Notes under the pieces: generated by a model
What the model was told of the DNA's origin: nothing
Databases searched by the model: none
The model's input: only the letters and a program-made list of their open reading frames with translations
Assembly (NCBI GenBank): GCA_040007095.1
Contig: JBDTVS010000090.1
Coordinates: 1 to 64,000, forward strand
DNA length: 64,000 nt
Reading direction: 5' to 3'
DNA from: JBDTVS01 sp040007095
GTDB lineage: Bacteria; Acidobacteriota; Vicinamibacteria; Vicinamibacterales; CAVVIG01
Program-made: the position numbers and the translations under genes
Part shown: in pieces, positions 53,475 to 62,984 of the stretch
How positions within the stretch are numbered: the stretch's first letter is position 1
How the letters are laid out: every line of letters begins with the position of its first letter

Positions 53475-54763
53475 TTCTGTCCCTTGATGGAGGCGGCGAC
53501 CAATTCGATCGGATGCAGGACCGGCCACTCAATCCCCTGGCGCGCGGCGGACGAGGCGATCTGGATCATACAGCCGGGGTTGCCGGTGGCCACGAAATCA
53601 GGACGGAGCGACGAAATGTGGCCGACTTTCCGAGCTCCAAGCTCAACCGCCGTGTCCGGCTGCACCAGGTTGTAGATGCCGGCGCTCCCGCAACAGACCT
53701 CGGGTTCAGCGGGGCTCACGATCTCCAGTCCGGGGATCGTGCCCAGCGCGTCGCGCGGCTGCGATCGGACTCCCTGCGCATGAGCAAGATGGCAGGCGTC
53801 GTGATAGACGACCGTGCCCCGGATCGGATGCCTCGGCGCCCTCGGCTCGCCCAACTCGGCCAGCACTTCAGAGACGTCGCGAACCCGCGCCGAAAACGCG
53901 TGCGCGCGCGCCGCCCACGCCGGATCGCCGGCGAGCAGCTCGCCATACTCCTTCATCGACGAGCCGCAGCCGGCCGCATTGACGGCGACCCGGTCGATCC
54001 CGGCCGTTTCAAACGCCTCGATCAATCGGCGTGCGCAAGCTCGCGCCTCTTCGAGACGTCCCGCGTGCAACGCCAACGCGCCGCAACACCCCTGCCGAGC
54101 CGGCGCGATCACGTCGCACCCTTCGGCGGACAGCACGTAGACCGTCGCGTCGTTGACCTTCGGGAACACCAGCCGCTGCACGCAGCCCGTGAGCAGTCCG
54201 ACGACGAGCCGCCGGGGCCCGGCGGCCGGCGTACGCTCGGCGATCCGGCCGGTCAACGAGGCCCAGGTCACGCGGGGCGCGAGCGCCAGGAGCGCCCGCA
54301 CGCGTGCGGGCAGCGCCCTCGACCAGCGCGAGCGGCCGAGGGCACGGACCATCGGGCCGAACATCAGCAGCGGCGCGAGGAGCACGCGCATCCGATTCGG
54401 ATAGGGCACGAGGTTGAACAGGGCCGCCCGAAACAGTCGATCCGCCCACGGCCGCTCGTAGTGCCGTTCGATCTGTGCGCGGGTGCGCTCGACCAGCGGC
54501 CCGTACTGCACGCCCGACGGACACGCGGTCACACATGCCATGCATCCCAGGCACGCGTCGAAATGCTGGACGAAGGACGGCGTGATTGGCGTGCGTCCGT
54601 CGAGCGCCGCCTTCATCAGATAGATGCGGCCACGCGGCGAGTCCATCTCCTCGCCCCACAGCATGTAGGTCGGACAGCTCGGCAAACAGAATCCGCAATG
54701 CACGCACTTGTCGATCAGTGCGGTTTGCGGCGGATCGACGGAATCGAAAACGGCCTCGGCCAT
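53471..54763 (-). CDS. glcF: Glycolate oxidase iron-sulfur subunit
   Basis: 430 residues from ATG 54763. Two 4Fe-4S sites lie near the N-terminus: CVHCGFCLPSCPTY and CLGCMACVTACPSG. The C-terminal CCG domains are shown by GCCGALALHAGRLEEA, VYHDACHLAHAQGV and EVCCGSAGIYNLVQ, which bind a further cluster as in heterodisulfide reductase-like proteins. It accepts electrons from GlcD/GlcE in glycolate (or D-lactate) oxidation at the membrane. The start codon directly abuts a short GATGG-type repeat, so the N-terminus is somewhat uncertain. Confidence 0.93.
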   Translation of the reverse strand: MAEAVFDSVDPPQTALIDKCVHCGFCLPSCPTYMLWGEEMDSPRGRIYLMKAALDGRTPITPSFVQHFDACLGCMACVTACPSGVQYGPLVERTRAQIERHYERPWADRLFRAALFNLVPYPNRMRVLLAPLLMFGPMVRALGRSRWSRALPARVRALLALAPRVTWASLTGRIAERTPAAGPRRLVVGLLTGCVQRLVFPKVNDATVYVLSAEGCDVIAPARQGCCGALALHAGRLEEARACARRLIEAFETAGIDRVAVNAAGCGSSMKEYGELLAGDPAWAARAHAFSARVRDVSEVLAELGEPRAPRHPIRGTVVYHDACHLAHAQGVRSQPRDALGTIPGLEIVSPAEPEVCCGSAGIYNLVQPDTAVELGARKVGHISSLRPDFVATGNPGCMIQIASSAARQGIEWPVLHPIELVAASIKGQN

Positions 54764-54905
54764 CACCCCATCACCCATCAGCCCATTACTCCATTGCCCC
54801 GTACCTGGCCGAACTGAAAACTCAAGAGTCAGAACTTGGAAGGACTGCGACAAGCTTCGACAATGCGCACTTCACAGTTTTGAGTTCTCACTTCTAAGTT
54901 CAGGT
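54764..54905. repeat. Two short dispersed repeats between glcE and glcF
   Basis: The part at 54764-54797 is a tandem of ATCACCC and CCATTACTCC-type units, next to the glcF start. The part at 54819-54905 consists of GAAAACTCAAGAGTCAGAAC and TTTTGAGTTCTCACTTCTAA-type pieces, similar to sequences at 776-830 and 905-935. The 164-bp gap has no gene. Confidence 0.5.
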
Positions 54906-54927
54906 AGCAGGCTCTTTCAGCGACCTG

Positions 54928-56187
54928 CTAAACCGGTCCCCGCCCCGCATTCAGGATGCCGGCCGGATCGAACGCTCTCTTGACGGCGCCGAGCAGCGCC
55001 TCGTGATCGCTCGGCCCGCCCCACACGTCGATCTGCTGCTTCACAGCCGCCTCCGCACGCAACACCACCACATGACCGACGACCCCTGGCCGGGCGCGAA
55101 GACCCTCGATGGCGGCTGCATGCGCCGAGCTATTCCCCTCGATCCGGATGAGCCCCGCACCGACGCCGGCGCGCGCAGCGAGCTGAATCGGCTGCTCGCC
55201 CGCCATCTCGGTCAGAAGCGAGAGCACGGCCGGGAGATTCGCCGGCAGCCAGCTGGCACGAACGATCGACCCCGGCGACTCCCACATGCCCCGTGTCTGC
55301 CCGCGCCAGACGTCGGCTTCCGCGGGACCAGTCACCAGTTCGAACGAATCGGCGGTCACCAGCCAGCGCCGCAGCTCTTCGACCTGCGCATCAATCGCGG
55401 CGGGGGTCGAAGAGAACTGAATCAGGATCTTGCCCAATGCCGCCACCACGTGCAGATCGAACGCGGTCGGCTCGAGTTGACTCGCGCTGACGGCCGAGAC
55501 CGCCCGCACCAGCGCGCCGGGCTCGTGAAACGCCGCGACCACGGTCGTTGACGCACCCGGCAGCGGTGCGAGCTTGAAGGTCGCGTCCACAATCGCGGCG
55601 AGGCTCCCGTGCGATCCGCTGACCAGCTTGCCCAGATCGTATCCGGCCACGTTCTTCACCACCGTGCCGCCGGCCTTCACGACGCGCCCGTCGGTCATCG
55701 CGAGGTGCACGCCAATCAGCAGGTCGCGCGGCGTGCCATGCCGATGACGCAGCGGTCCGCTGTCGTTGGTCGCAATCACGCCGCCGACCGTCGCCTCGTC
55801 GAACGGGGCATCGATCGGCAGCCACTGACCATGTCGGCGCAGCTCTTGGTTCAAGGCACGAATCGGCGTTCCGGCTTCGACCGTCGCCGTCAGGTCGCCG
55901 TAGGCGTGCGTCAGCACGCGGTTCAACCGGCGCGTGCTGATCACGAGATCCACAGGCTTGGGCTGACGGCCCCAGCCAAGCTTGGTGCCGCCGCCGCGCA
56001 GCACCACCGACGCGCCGTCGCGCGCCGCGCCGGCGAGCAGCTCTGCCAGCGCCTGCGGCGAGGCGGGCTCGGCGACGTGACCCGGCTGGACACCGTCGAT
56101 GGCGTCGAGCGGTGTCCCTTCACGAAGCGCGCTGGACCGCAGGATGACCGGATCGCAGGATGGCAGGAAGGACGGCACTGAAGGCAT
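54928..56187 (-). CDS. glcE: Glycolate oxidase FAD-binding subunit
   Basis: 419 residues. The PCMH-type FAD-binding domain is shown by VVLRGGGTKLGWGRQPKPVDLVISTRRLNRVL and ATVGGVIATNDSGPLRHRHGTPRDLLIG, VVKNVAGYDLGKLVSGSHG. The C-terminus FDPAGILNAGRGPV is standard. It works with GlcD and GlcF as the membrane-associated glycolate dehydrogenase. It starts 6 bp after glcD. The first about 16 residues (PSVPSFLPSCDPVILRSS) come from a short tandem repeat (AGGATGACCGGATCGCAGGA), so the true start may be a little further in. Confidence 0.93.
   Translation of the reverse strand: MPSVPSFLPSCDPVILRSSALREGTPLDAIDGVQPGHVAEPASPQALAELLAGAARDGASVVLRGGGTKLGWGRQPKPVDLVISTRRLNRVLTHAYGDLTATVEAGTPIRALNQELRRHGQWLPIDAPFDEATVGGVIATNDSGPLRHRHGTPRDLLIGVHLAMTDGRVVKAGGTVVKNVAGYDLGKLVSGSHGSLAAIVDATFKLAPLPGASTTVVAAFHEPGALVRAVSAVSASQLEPTAFDLHVVAALGKILIQFSSTPAAIDAQVEELRRWLVTADSFELVTGPAEADVWRGQTRGMWESPGSIVRASWLPANLPAVLSLLTEMAGEQPIQLAARAGVGAGLIRIEGNSSAHAAAIEGLRARPGVVGHVVVLRAEAAVKQQIDVWGGPSDHEALLGAVKRAFDPAGILNAGRGPV
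56140..56180. repeat. Short tandem repeat at the 5' end of glcE
   Basis: AGGATGACC-GGATCGC-AGGATGGC-AGGAAGG units in a row code for the first residues of GlcE, which have no counterpart in the family. Confidence 0.5.
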
Positions 56188-56193
56188 GCCCGC

Positions 56194-57642
56194 TCAGAAC
56201 CGTTCAGCCAGGCCCGCCGTCTCCACCGGGTGAGCGCGATACGGGCCGGGCACTTCGCCGCACAAGCGCGGCGTCGGGAAAATCTTTCTGGGATTGCACA
56301 GATTGCGTGGATCGAACGCGAGGCGCACGCGCTGCATCGCGTCGAGATCTTCGGCCGTGAACATCTGGGACATGTATTCGGCCTTGTCGGCGCCGACGCC
56401 GTGCTCGCCGGTGATCGAGCCGCCCGCCTCGACACAGTAGCGCAGAATTTCGCCGGCGACCTCGACCGCGCGATCCGACTCGCCGGGCACGCGCTCGTCG
56501 TAGCAAATCAACGGATGCAGGTTGCCGTCGCCGGCGTGAAACACATTGCCGATCCGCAACCCGGAACGGATGGACAGATCCCGCACTTTCCCGAGCACCT
56601 CCGGCAACTTCGTTCGCGGCACGACGCCGTCCTGGACGTAGTAGTTCGGCGACACGCGGCCCATGGCGGCAAACGCCGCCTTGCGGCCGCGCCAGATGCG
56701 CGCGCGCTGCTGGTCGTCCGGGGCAATCTCGATCTTCGTCGCACCCACCCGCCGGCACGTCTCTTCGACGATCTGAAACAACGAGCGGACCTCCGCAGCC
56801 GGACCGTCGAGCTCGACGATCAGGATCGTGTCGGACGGAGGAAAATTCGGGTGGACGGCGGCTTCCGCCGCTTGAATCGCGAGCGAATCCATCATCTCCA
56901 CGGCGGCCGGAATGATGCCGGCGCCGATGATCGCCGACACCGCCTCGCCACCGGCGTCGATGCTGTCGAACGCGGCCAGCAGCGTCTGGACGCTCTCGGG
57001 CTTGCGGAGGATCCTGACGACAATTTTCGTGGCAATCCCGAGCGTGCCTTCCGACCCGACGAACAAGCCGAGCAAATCGGGACCTGGGGTATCGACCACC
57101 GGGCTGCCGATGTTGGCGACCTCGCCGTCTGGCAGCACGACCTCGAGCGCGAGCACATGGTGAACGGTGAAGCCGTATTTCAGACAGTGGGCGCCGCCGG
57201 AATTCTCGGCGACGTTACCGCCGATGGAGCAGACCTGCTGGCTCGACGGATCGGGCGCGTAGTAGTAGCCGTGCGGCGCCACGGCCTTCGTAATCTCGAG
57301 GTTCGTCACGCCAGGCTCCACGGTCACGCGTCGATTGGCGATGTCGACGTCGAGGATGCGATTGAGGCGCGAGAGGGCGATCACGACACCGTCCTTGGCC
57401 GGCAGCGCGCCACCAGACAGCCCCGTCCCGTGGCCGCGTGCGACAAACGGGATGCCGGCACGATGGCAGACGCGCACCACGGCCTGCACCTGGGATGCCG
57501 AAGAGGGCAGGACCACGGCCGCGGGCAGGCTGCGCAGGTGCGGCAGGGCATCGCACTCATAGGTCAGCAACTGCAGCGGCTCGTGCAGAACCGCCTCGGC
57601 TCCGCAGATGCCGGCGAGCTCGTCCAGGAGTCGTTGGTCCAT
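56194..57642 (-). CDS. glcD: Glycolate oxidase subunit GlcD (FAD-linked)
   Basis: 482 residues. FAD-binding blocks: GIPFVARGHGTGLSGGALPAKDGVVIALSRLN, VEPGVTNLEITKA, SSQQVCSIGGNVAENSGGAHCLKYG and FVGSEGTLGIATKIVVR. C-terminal blocks of the family are FHAGDGNLHPLICYD, GGSITGEHGVGADKAEYM and FDPRNLCNPRKIFPTPRLCGE. It oxidises glycolate to glyoxylate, or D-lactate to pyruvate in related enzymes. It is the first gene of glcD-glcE-glcF and is divergent from the lactate permease gene, with 128 bp between, which fits uptake and oxidation of a 2-hydroxy acid. Confidence 0.95.
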   Translation of the reverse strand: MDQRLLDELAGICGAEAVLHEPLQLLTYECDALPHLRSLPAAVVLPSSASQVQAVVRVCHRAGIPFVARGHGTGLSGGALPAKDGVVIALSRLNRILDVDIANRRVTVEPGVTNLEITKAVAPHGYYYAPDPSSQQVCSIGGNVAENSGGAHCLKYGFTVHHVLALEVVLPDGEVANIGSPVVDTPGPDLLGLFVGSEGTLGIATKIVVRILRKPESVQTLLAAFDSIDAGGEAVSAIIGAGIIPAAVEMMDSLAIQAAEAAVHPNFPPSDTILIVELDGPAAEVRSLFQIVEETCRRVGATKIEIAPDDQQRARIWRGRKAAFAAMGRVSPNYYVQDGVVPRTKLPEVLGKVRDLSIRSGLRIGNVFHAGDGNLHPLICYDERVPGESDRAVEVAGEILRYCVEAGGSITGEHGVGADKAEYMSQMFTAEDLDAMQRVRLAFDPRNLCNPRKIFPTPRLCGEVPGPYRAHPVETAGLAERF

Positions 57643-57770
57643 AGGGTTTGTTTATCGTATATGCTTTCGGCTTCATTCTGGACTCACGCAACTTCTTCGC
57701 CATGCGACACGAGCACACGTCCGGACCGGGCGTCGTACGTCGTGATCGCGGCTGAACGACGAGCGACCCT

Positions 57771-59462
57771 ATGTGGCAACACAACTACATGCCTGTCGGC
57801 GGAAGTCTGGGCCTATCGACGCCGGTGGCGGCGATTCCCATCGTGGTGCTGTTCGTCATGCTGGGGGTGTTCCGCAAGGCCGCCTGGATGTCGGCGGCGG
57901 CGGCCCTGATCTCGGCCCTCGTCGTCGCCCTGGCCGTGTACGGCATGCCCGTGCAACTGGCCGTCATCTCCGCGCTCTATGGCGCCGCGCAGGGCGTCTT
58001 CCCCATCGCGTGGGTGGTCTTCGGCGCCATCATGCTCTATCGTCTCGCCGTCGATACCGGCAAGTTCGAAATCATCAAGGACTCGATCGGCGGTCTCACC
58101 AGTGACCGGCGCCTGCAGGCGATGTTCATCGCCTTCTCGTTCGGCGCCTTCCTGGAAGGCGCGGCGGGGTTCGGCGCGCCGGTCGCGATCTCGGGCGCGA
58201 TGCTCGCCGGCCTTGGCTTCGATCCGTTTTTCGCCGCCGGCATCTGCCTGCTTGCGAACACGGCACCCGTCGCCTATGGATCCATCGGGATCCCCGTGAC
58301 CACGCTCGCGACGTTGACCGGGCTGCCCGTGATGGCCCTGAGCGGGATGATCGGACGAGCGTGCGCGATGGTCTCCGTGATCATCCCGGGCTATCTCATC
58401 GTCGTGATGACGGGATGGAAACGCGCCATGGAAGTGCTGCCGGCGATCATCGCCTGCGGCGTGTCGTTTGCCGGCATGCAGTTCTACGTGTCGAACTACA
58501 TGGGGCCGGAGCTCACTGACATCCTGAGCTCCCTCTCCTGCATCCTCGTGATGGTGCTGGTCATCAAATTCTGGAAGCCCAAGACCATCCTGCGCCTGGA
58601 AGGCGACAAGCCGATCGCGGCGACACTCCCCCACCACTCGCCCGGCGAGCTGGTCATGGCCTGGGTGCCGTATCTCATGCTCGTGATCTGCGTCCTGTTT
58701 GTCGGCAATGCGGACATCAAGCTCGCGATCAACCGGTGGACTGACAGCCTGCTGCCGGCCTTCGTACCGGCATTTCCAGCTCCGAAAGCCGTGGGCCAGC
58801 TCAATCGCATCCTGATCCCTGGTCTCCACAACCTGATCACGCAGATGCCGCCGGTCACCGCGCGGCCCGCTCCGTACGGCGCCGTCTACGAGCTCAACTG
58901 GCTCAGCGCCTCCGGCACGGCCTGTCTGGTCGCCGTGCTCTCGACAGCTCTTATCCTCGGCGCCGGCTGGAAACGCGTCGTGAAGGTTTACGTGGACACC
59001 TTCAAGCAGCTGAAGCTCGCGATTCTGACGATTGCGCTGATGCTGGGGCTCGCCGCGGTGATGAACTACTCGGGCATGACGTCGACACTGGGACTGGCGA
59101 TGGCGGGTACCGGCGTCATCTTCCCCTTTTTCAGCGCCACCCTCGGTTGGCTCGGCGTGTTCTTGACGGGCAGCGACACGTCGGCCAACGCGCTCTTCGG
59201 CAACCTGCAAGTCGTCACCGCGCGCGCGCTCGGGCTGAACCCCATCCTCACAGCCTCGATGAACTCGGCCGCGGGCGTCATGGGCAAGATGATTTCCGTT
59301 CAGAGCATTGCCGTCGCGGTCGCCGCGACCGGCATGTCACGCGACAACGAGAGCCGCCTCTTCCGTTTCACCTTCAAGCACAGCGTGTTGCTCATGGTTG
59401 TGATGGGCATCATCTCGATGCTGTACGCGTACGTCTTTCCCGGACTCATTCCGCAGGGCTGA
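57771..59462 (+). CDS. lldP: L-lactate/glycolate permease
   Basis: 563 residues, with twelve or more hydrophobic segments. Typical LctP-family blocks are MLYRLAVDTGKFEIIKDSIGG, AFLEGAAGFGAPVAISGAMLAGLGFDP, ANTAPVAYGSIGIPVTTLA and near the end GWLGVFLTGSDTSANALFGNLQ. It imports lactate or glycolate with protons across the inner membrane. Divergent glcDEF suggests that the imported acid is oxidised by that enzyme; glcA would be the name if glycolate is the main substrate. The ATG has only a weak Shine-Dalgarno sequence. Confidence 0.95.
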   Translation: MWQHNYMPVGGSLGLSTPVAAIPIVVLFVMLGVFRKAAWMSAAAALISALVVALAVYGMPVQLAVISALYGAAQGVFPIAWVVFGAIMLYRLAVDTGKFEIIKDSIGGLTSDRRLQAMFIAFSFGAFLEGAAGFGAPVAISGAMLAGLGFDPFFAAGICLLANTAPVAYGSIGIPVTTLATLTGLPVMALSGMIGRACAMVSVIIPGYLIVVMTGWKRAMEVLPAIIACGVSFAGMQFYVSNYMGPELTDILSSLSCILVMVLVIKFWKPKTILRLEGDKPIAATLPHHSPGELVMAWVPYLMLVICVLFVGNADIKLAINRWTDSLLPAFVPAFPAPKAVGQLNRILIPGLHNLITQMPPVTARPAPYGAVYELNWLSASGTACLVAVLSTALILGAGWKRVVKVYVDTFKQLKLAILTIALMLGLAAVMNYSGMTSTLGLAMAGTGVIFPFFSATLGWLGVFLTGSDTSANALFGNLQVVTARALGLNPILTASMNSAAGVMGKMISVQSIAVAVAATGMSRDNESRLFRFTFKHSVLLMVVMGIISMLYAYVFPGLIPQG

Positions 59463-59485
59463 TTCAACTTTCCGTATCGACGGCG

Positions 59486-59503
59486 GAATTCCCTAAGGAA
59501 TTC
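59486..59503. promoter_or_regulatory. Palindrome GAATTCC-CTAA-GGAATTC upstream of the receptor gene
   Basis: A perfect 7-bp inverted repeat with a 4-base spacer, 23 bp upstream of the candidate -35 box. It could be an operator or the remains of a terminator for the permease gene. Confidence 0.35.
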
Positions 59504-59525
59504 GCAAGAGTTCCTCAGACTGCCA

Positions 59526-59554
59526 TTGACGACCCCTCTGGCGTTTCCTAGAAT
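59526..59554 (+). promoter_or_regulatory. Strong sigma-70-type promoter for the first Oar-like receptor
   Basis: TTGACG (59526-59531), a 17-bp spacer and TAGAAT (59549-59554) are near-consensus and lie about 75 bp upstream of the ATG. Confidence 0.65.
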
Positions 59555-59631
59555 TTTGGGTGCTTGTGCAAATCAGTAGCCTTGGTGGGCTACTACAAGC
59601 GCATCCAATCGGGGATCCCCAAGGAGCACGC

Positions 59632-62600
59632 ATGCGTCTGTTGACAAGAATACTGTTCGTCCTCTCAGGGCTGGCTATCCTGCCCGCCTCGGCGTTCGCT
59701 CAAGCGACGATCACCGGCGTCGTCAAGGATGCGTCGGGTGCCGTCCTGCCCGGCGTGACCGTCGAAGCCGCGAGCCCAGTACTGATTGAAAAAGTCCGGT
59801 CGGACGTCACCGATGGTTCCGGGGCGTACCGGATCGTCAACCTCCTGGCCGGAACATACACCGTCACGTTCACGTTGCCAGGGTTCAGCGTCGTAAAACG
59901 TGAGGATATCGAACTGACCGGTTCGTTCATCGCGACGGTCAACGCCGACATGAAAGTGGGCGGGATCAGCGAGACCGTCACCGTCAGCGGCGAAACGCCG
60001 ATTGTCGACGTACAAAGCGTTCGACGACAGACGACGCTCAGCAACGAGATCCTCACGACGGTTCCGACGGCGCGGGGATGGGCGGCCACCGCTTTGCTGA
60101 TTCCCGGCATCGTCATTCAGGCCGGCGCCAACGCGGACATTCAGGTAACGCCGCAGATGATCGTGTTCGGCGGGGCGGGCGGTCGCGCCAACGAAGGCCG
60201 GATGCAGGTCGACGGACTGAACACCGGCGCCGCCCTGAACGGTGGCGGCGTGTCCACCTACATCGCCGACATCTCGAACGCGGCTGAAGTGTCTTCCACG
60301 ACGTCGGGGGGCATGGGTGAAGCCGAGGTCGGCGGGCCAACGCTCAGCATCGTGCCGAAGAGCGGTGGCAACACAGTCAAGGGCGCCCTGTATCTGTCGG
60401 GTGTGAGCAGTGGCATGATCAGCAGCAACTACACCGATGCGCTGAAGGCGGCCGGCCTGTCAACGCCCGGAACCGTCATCCAGCAGTGGGACTACACCGG
60501 AGGCGTGGGCGGCCCGATCAAGAAGGACCGCCTGTGGTACTACGGCACGCTGCGCGACGAGGGGCAGCATCGGTCGATTCCGGGAATCTATCCGAACCTG
60601 AACGCCGGCGATCCGACGAAATTCACCTATCTGGCGGACACCTCCAAGCAGGCGCAGGGCGCTGAAAGCTTCCAGATCGCCAGCATTCGTCTGACCGCCC
60701 AGGCCACGCCCCGCAACAAGTTCAATTTCCATCAGGACATCCAGCTGCCGTGCAACGGCGCGTCCTTTACCTCCAGCGGCGACGCGTGCCGCACGCAATC
60801 GGACTCCAGCGCGTTTGTCGGTTCGCTCGGTCTGGGTGGGTTGTCGGCGACGACATCGCCCGAGACCGCCGGCTACCTGCACACCACGGTGAAGAACACC
60901 CAGGTGACCTGGTCGTCACCGACGACCAACCGCTTGCTCCTCGAAGCCGGTTTGGGGTCGTATCGCGCGGCGTGGGGTCCATTCGAACAGCCTGGAAATC
61001 CGACCCGGGGCCTCGCGAGGATCACCGAACTGCAGGCGTTGGGCGGCGCGCTCGCGGGTACGACCTATCACTCCGCCAACTGGGCGCATGATTGGGACAA
61101 CCCGAATACGTGGCGCGCGACCGCATCGTACGTGACGGGCGCCCACACGATGAAGTTCGGGTATGTCGGCGGCTACCTGGTGGAAGACATCCAGAACTTC
61201 GGCAACGATCTCAATCTGGCGTACACGTTCAACGGCGGCAGGCCCGCCTCGCTCACCGAGAGCCTCCGTGTCTTCACGCAGTCGGACCGGGTCAAATACA
61301 CCGCACTCTATGCGCAGGATCAGTGGACGTCTGGGCGGCTGACGCTGCAAGGCGCACTCCGTTTCGACAATGCGTGGAGCTATTCGCCGGCGCAGACCAT
61401 TGGCCCGGCTTCGATTAACGGTCAGAGCTTCCTGTCGACGCCTCTGACATTCGATGAAACGGCCGGGGTCAACTACAAGGACATCTCGCCTCGAGGCGGA
61501 TTGGCCTACGACGTCTTCGGCAATGGCAAGACGTCGGTGAAGATCAACGCCGGTAAGTACATGGACCCGGCGAGCAACCTGAATAACAACTACTCCATCT
61601 CCAACCCGATCGCCCGTATCGCAACCACGGCCACGCGCACCTGGACCGACAATGGCACCGGCGGTCCTGGAACGCCCGGCTACGGCGACAACATTCCGCA
61701 ATGCGACTTGACCAATAACGCCGCCAACGGCGAATGCGCGGCCTCGGGCGCGCAAACGTTTGGCACGTCAACGCGAACCACGGCCGCGATCGACCCGGCG
61801 CTTCTCAACGGGTCGGGCATCCGTCCGAGAGACTGGCAGTTCGGCGCGTCGGTTCAACAGCAACTGATGCCGCGCGTCTCGATCGAGGTTGGCTACTTCA
61901 AGCGGTGGCTGCAGAACTTCACGGCCACAGACAACACGGCCGTGACCTCCGGCGACTTCACGCCATTCAGTATTACGGCACCATCGGATCCGCGACTGCC
62001 AGGCGGTGGCAACTACACCGTCGGCACGATGTACAACGTGGTCCCAGGGAAGTTTGGCCAGACGGCCAACAACATCACTGACGCCGGCAACTTCGGCACG
62101 CAGTACTCGAGCTACAACGGCATGCTGTTCAACATCAGCGCGCGCGCCAGCAAGGGGCTGACATTCCAGGGCGGCATCAACACCGGCAAGACGGTCACGG
62201 ACAACTGCGAGATCGTGGCGCAATTGCCCGAGGCGCAGCCAACCCTCGTCGGCGGCACCTTGAACCCCTACTGCCACCAGGACCCGGGGCTGATCACGAA
62301 AATCAGCGCCGTCGGCTCCTACACCATCCCGAAAGTCGACGTCCTCATCGCGGGCACCGTCAGAAGCGATCAGGGGGCCCCACTTCAAGCGAACTGGAAC
62401 GCGCCAACCGCGACGGTCGTCAATCCCGCACTGGGCCGCACGATTTCCGGAGGCGCCACGACCCTCGGCATCAACCTGGTGGCTCCAGGTCAGGTGTGGG
62501 GCGATCGGGTCAACGAGATCGACCTGCGGTTCGCGAAGATTCTGAGGTTCGGCCGCGTTCGAAGTAACGTCGGAATCGACGTCTTCAACATCATGAACCG

Positions 62601-62715
62601 GGCGGCGGTCCTGACCTACAACCAGACGTTCAACCCAGGCGTCGCGGGGTGGCTGGCGCCTCAGTCGGTGCTGACGCCGCGTTTCGTCAAGATCAGCGCA
62701 CAGATCGACTTCTAG
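59632..62715 (+). CDS. Oar-like TonB-dependent outer membrane receptor (copy 1)
   Basis: 1027 residues from ATG 59632, with AAGGAG six bases upstream. A signal peptide (LTRILFVLSGLAILPASAFAQ) is followed by a carboxypeptidase-regulatory-like beta-sandwich (ATITGVVKDASGAVLPGVTV to about residue 100). Then comes the plug (SETVTVSGETPIVDVQSVRR, VDGLNTGAALNGGG) and a long barrel with VGGPIKKDRLWYYGTLR and other acidobacterial Oar motifs, ending in RFVKISAQIDF. The cargo is unknown: the family binds large ligands or matrix components. A near-identical gene follows 269 bp downstream. Confidence 0.93.
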   Translation: MRLLTRILFVLSGLAILPASAFAQATITGVVKDASGAVLPGVTVEAASPVLIEKVRSDVTDGSGAYRIVNLLAGTYTVTFTLPGFSVVKREDIELTGSFIATVNADMKVGGISETVTVSGETPIVDVQSVRRQTTLSNEILTTVPTARGWAATALLIPGIVIQAGANADIQVTPQMIVFGGAGGRANEGRMQVDGLNTGAALNGGGVSTYIADISNAAEVSSTTSGGMGEAEVGGPTLSIVPKSGGNTVKGALYLSGVSSGMISSNYTDALKAAGLSTPGTVIQQWDYTGGVGGPIKKDRLWYYGTLRDEGQHRSIPGIYPNLNAGDPTKFTYLADTSKQAQGAESFQIASIRLTAQATPRNKFNFHQDIQLPCNGASFTSSGDACRTQSDSSAFVGSLGLGGLSATTSPETAGYLHTTVKNTQVTWSSPTTNRLLLEAGLGSYRAAWGPFEQPGNPTRGLARITELQALGGALAGTTYHSANWAHDWDNPNTWRATASYVTGAHTMKFGYVGGYLVEDIQNFGNDLNLAYTFNGGRPASLTESLRVFTQSDRVKYTALYAQDQWTSGRLTLQGALRFDNAWSYSPAQTIGPASINGQSFLSTPLTFDETAGVNYKDISPRGGLAYDVFGNGKTSVKINAGKYMDPASNLNNNYSISNPIARIATTATRTWTDNGTGGPGTPGYGDNIPQCDLTNNAANGECAASGAQTFGTSTRTTAAIDPALLNGSGIRPRDWQFGASVQQQLMPRVSIEVGYFKRWLQNFTATDNTAVTSGDFTPFSITAPSDPRLPGGGNYTVGTMYNVVPGKFGQTANNITDAGNFGTQYSSYNGMLFNISARASKGLTFQGGINTGKTVTDNCEIVAQLPEAQPTLVGGTLNPYCHQDPGLITKISAVGSYTIPKVDVLIAGTVRSDQGAPLQANWNAPTATVVNPALGRTISGGATTLGINLVAPGQVWGDRVNEIDLRFAKILRFGRVRSNVGIDVFNIMNRAAVLTYNQTFNPGVAGWLAPQSVLTPRFVKISAQIDF

Positions 62716-62726
62716 TCCACCGGAGG

Positions 62727-62830
62727 TAAGAAGGCAGGTCGGGCGGGTTGGCAACACCACTCGCCCGACCTGCCCGACTTCCGGATCTGCTCACTGCCCT
62801 ACCCGCCCACCGGCCCGACCTACCTGTCGC
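62727..62830. repeat. GC-rich hairpin repeat after the first Oar-like gene
   Basis: GGCAGGTCGGGCGGGT (62733-62748) pairs with its inverted copy at 62759-62774 with one mismatch and a 10-base loop; more CCCGACC units continue to 62830. It may act as a terminator-like hairpin but lacks a U-tract. Its first 20 bases recur in the linker of the CRTAC1 gene at 40858-40877. Confidence 0.6.
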
Positions 62831-62910
62831 ATGGGTGGCGAGAGTCTTCAAAATCTCGGAGTTTGGCGGCAGGGACCTCCGGAGTCGGGCGATTCTGGTG
62901 CTTTCCAGGA

Positions 62911-62938
62911 TTGACTTTCTTCTGGAAGGGGCTTTAAT
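62911..62938 (+). promoter_or_regulatory. Candidate promoter for the second Oar-like receptor
   Basis: TTGACT (62911-62916), a 16-bp spacer and TTTAAT (62933-62938) lie about 46 bp upstream of the ATG, so the second gene probably has its own promoter. Confidence 0.5.
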
Positions 62939-62984
62939 CACACCCACAGTCAATCGTCGCGTCAATCAGCTGATTGGAGCTTCT

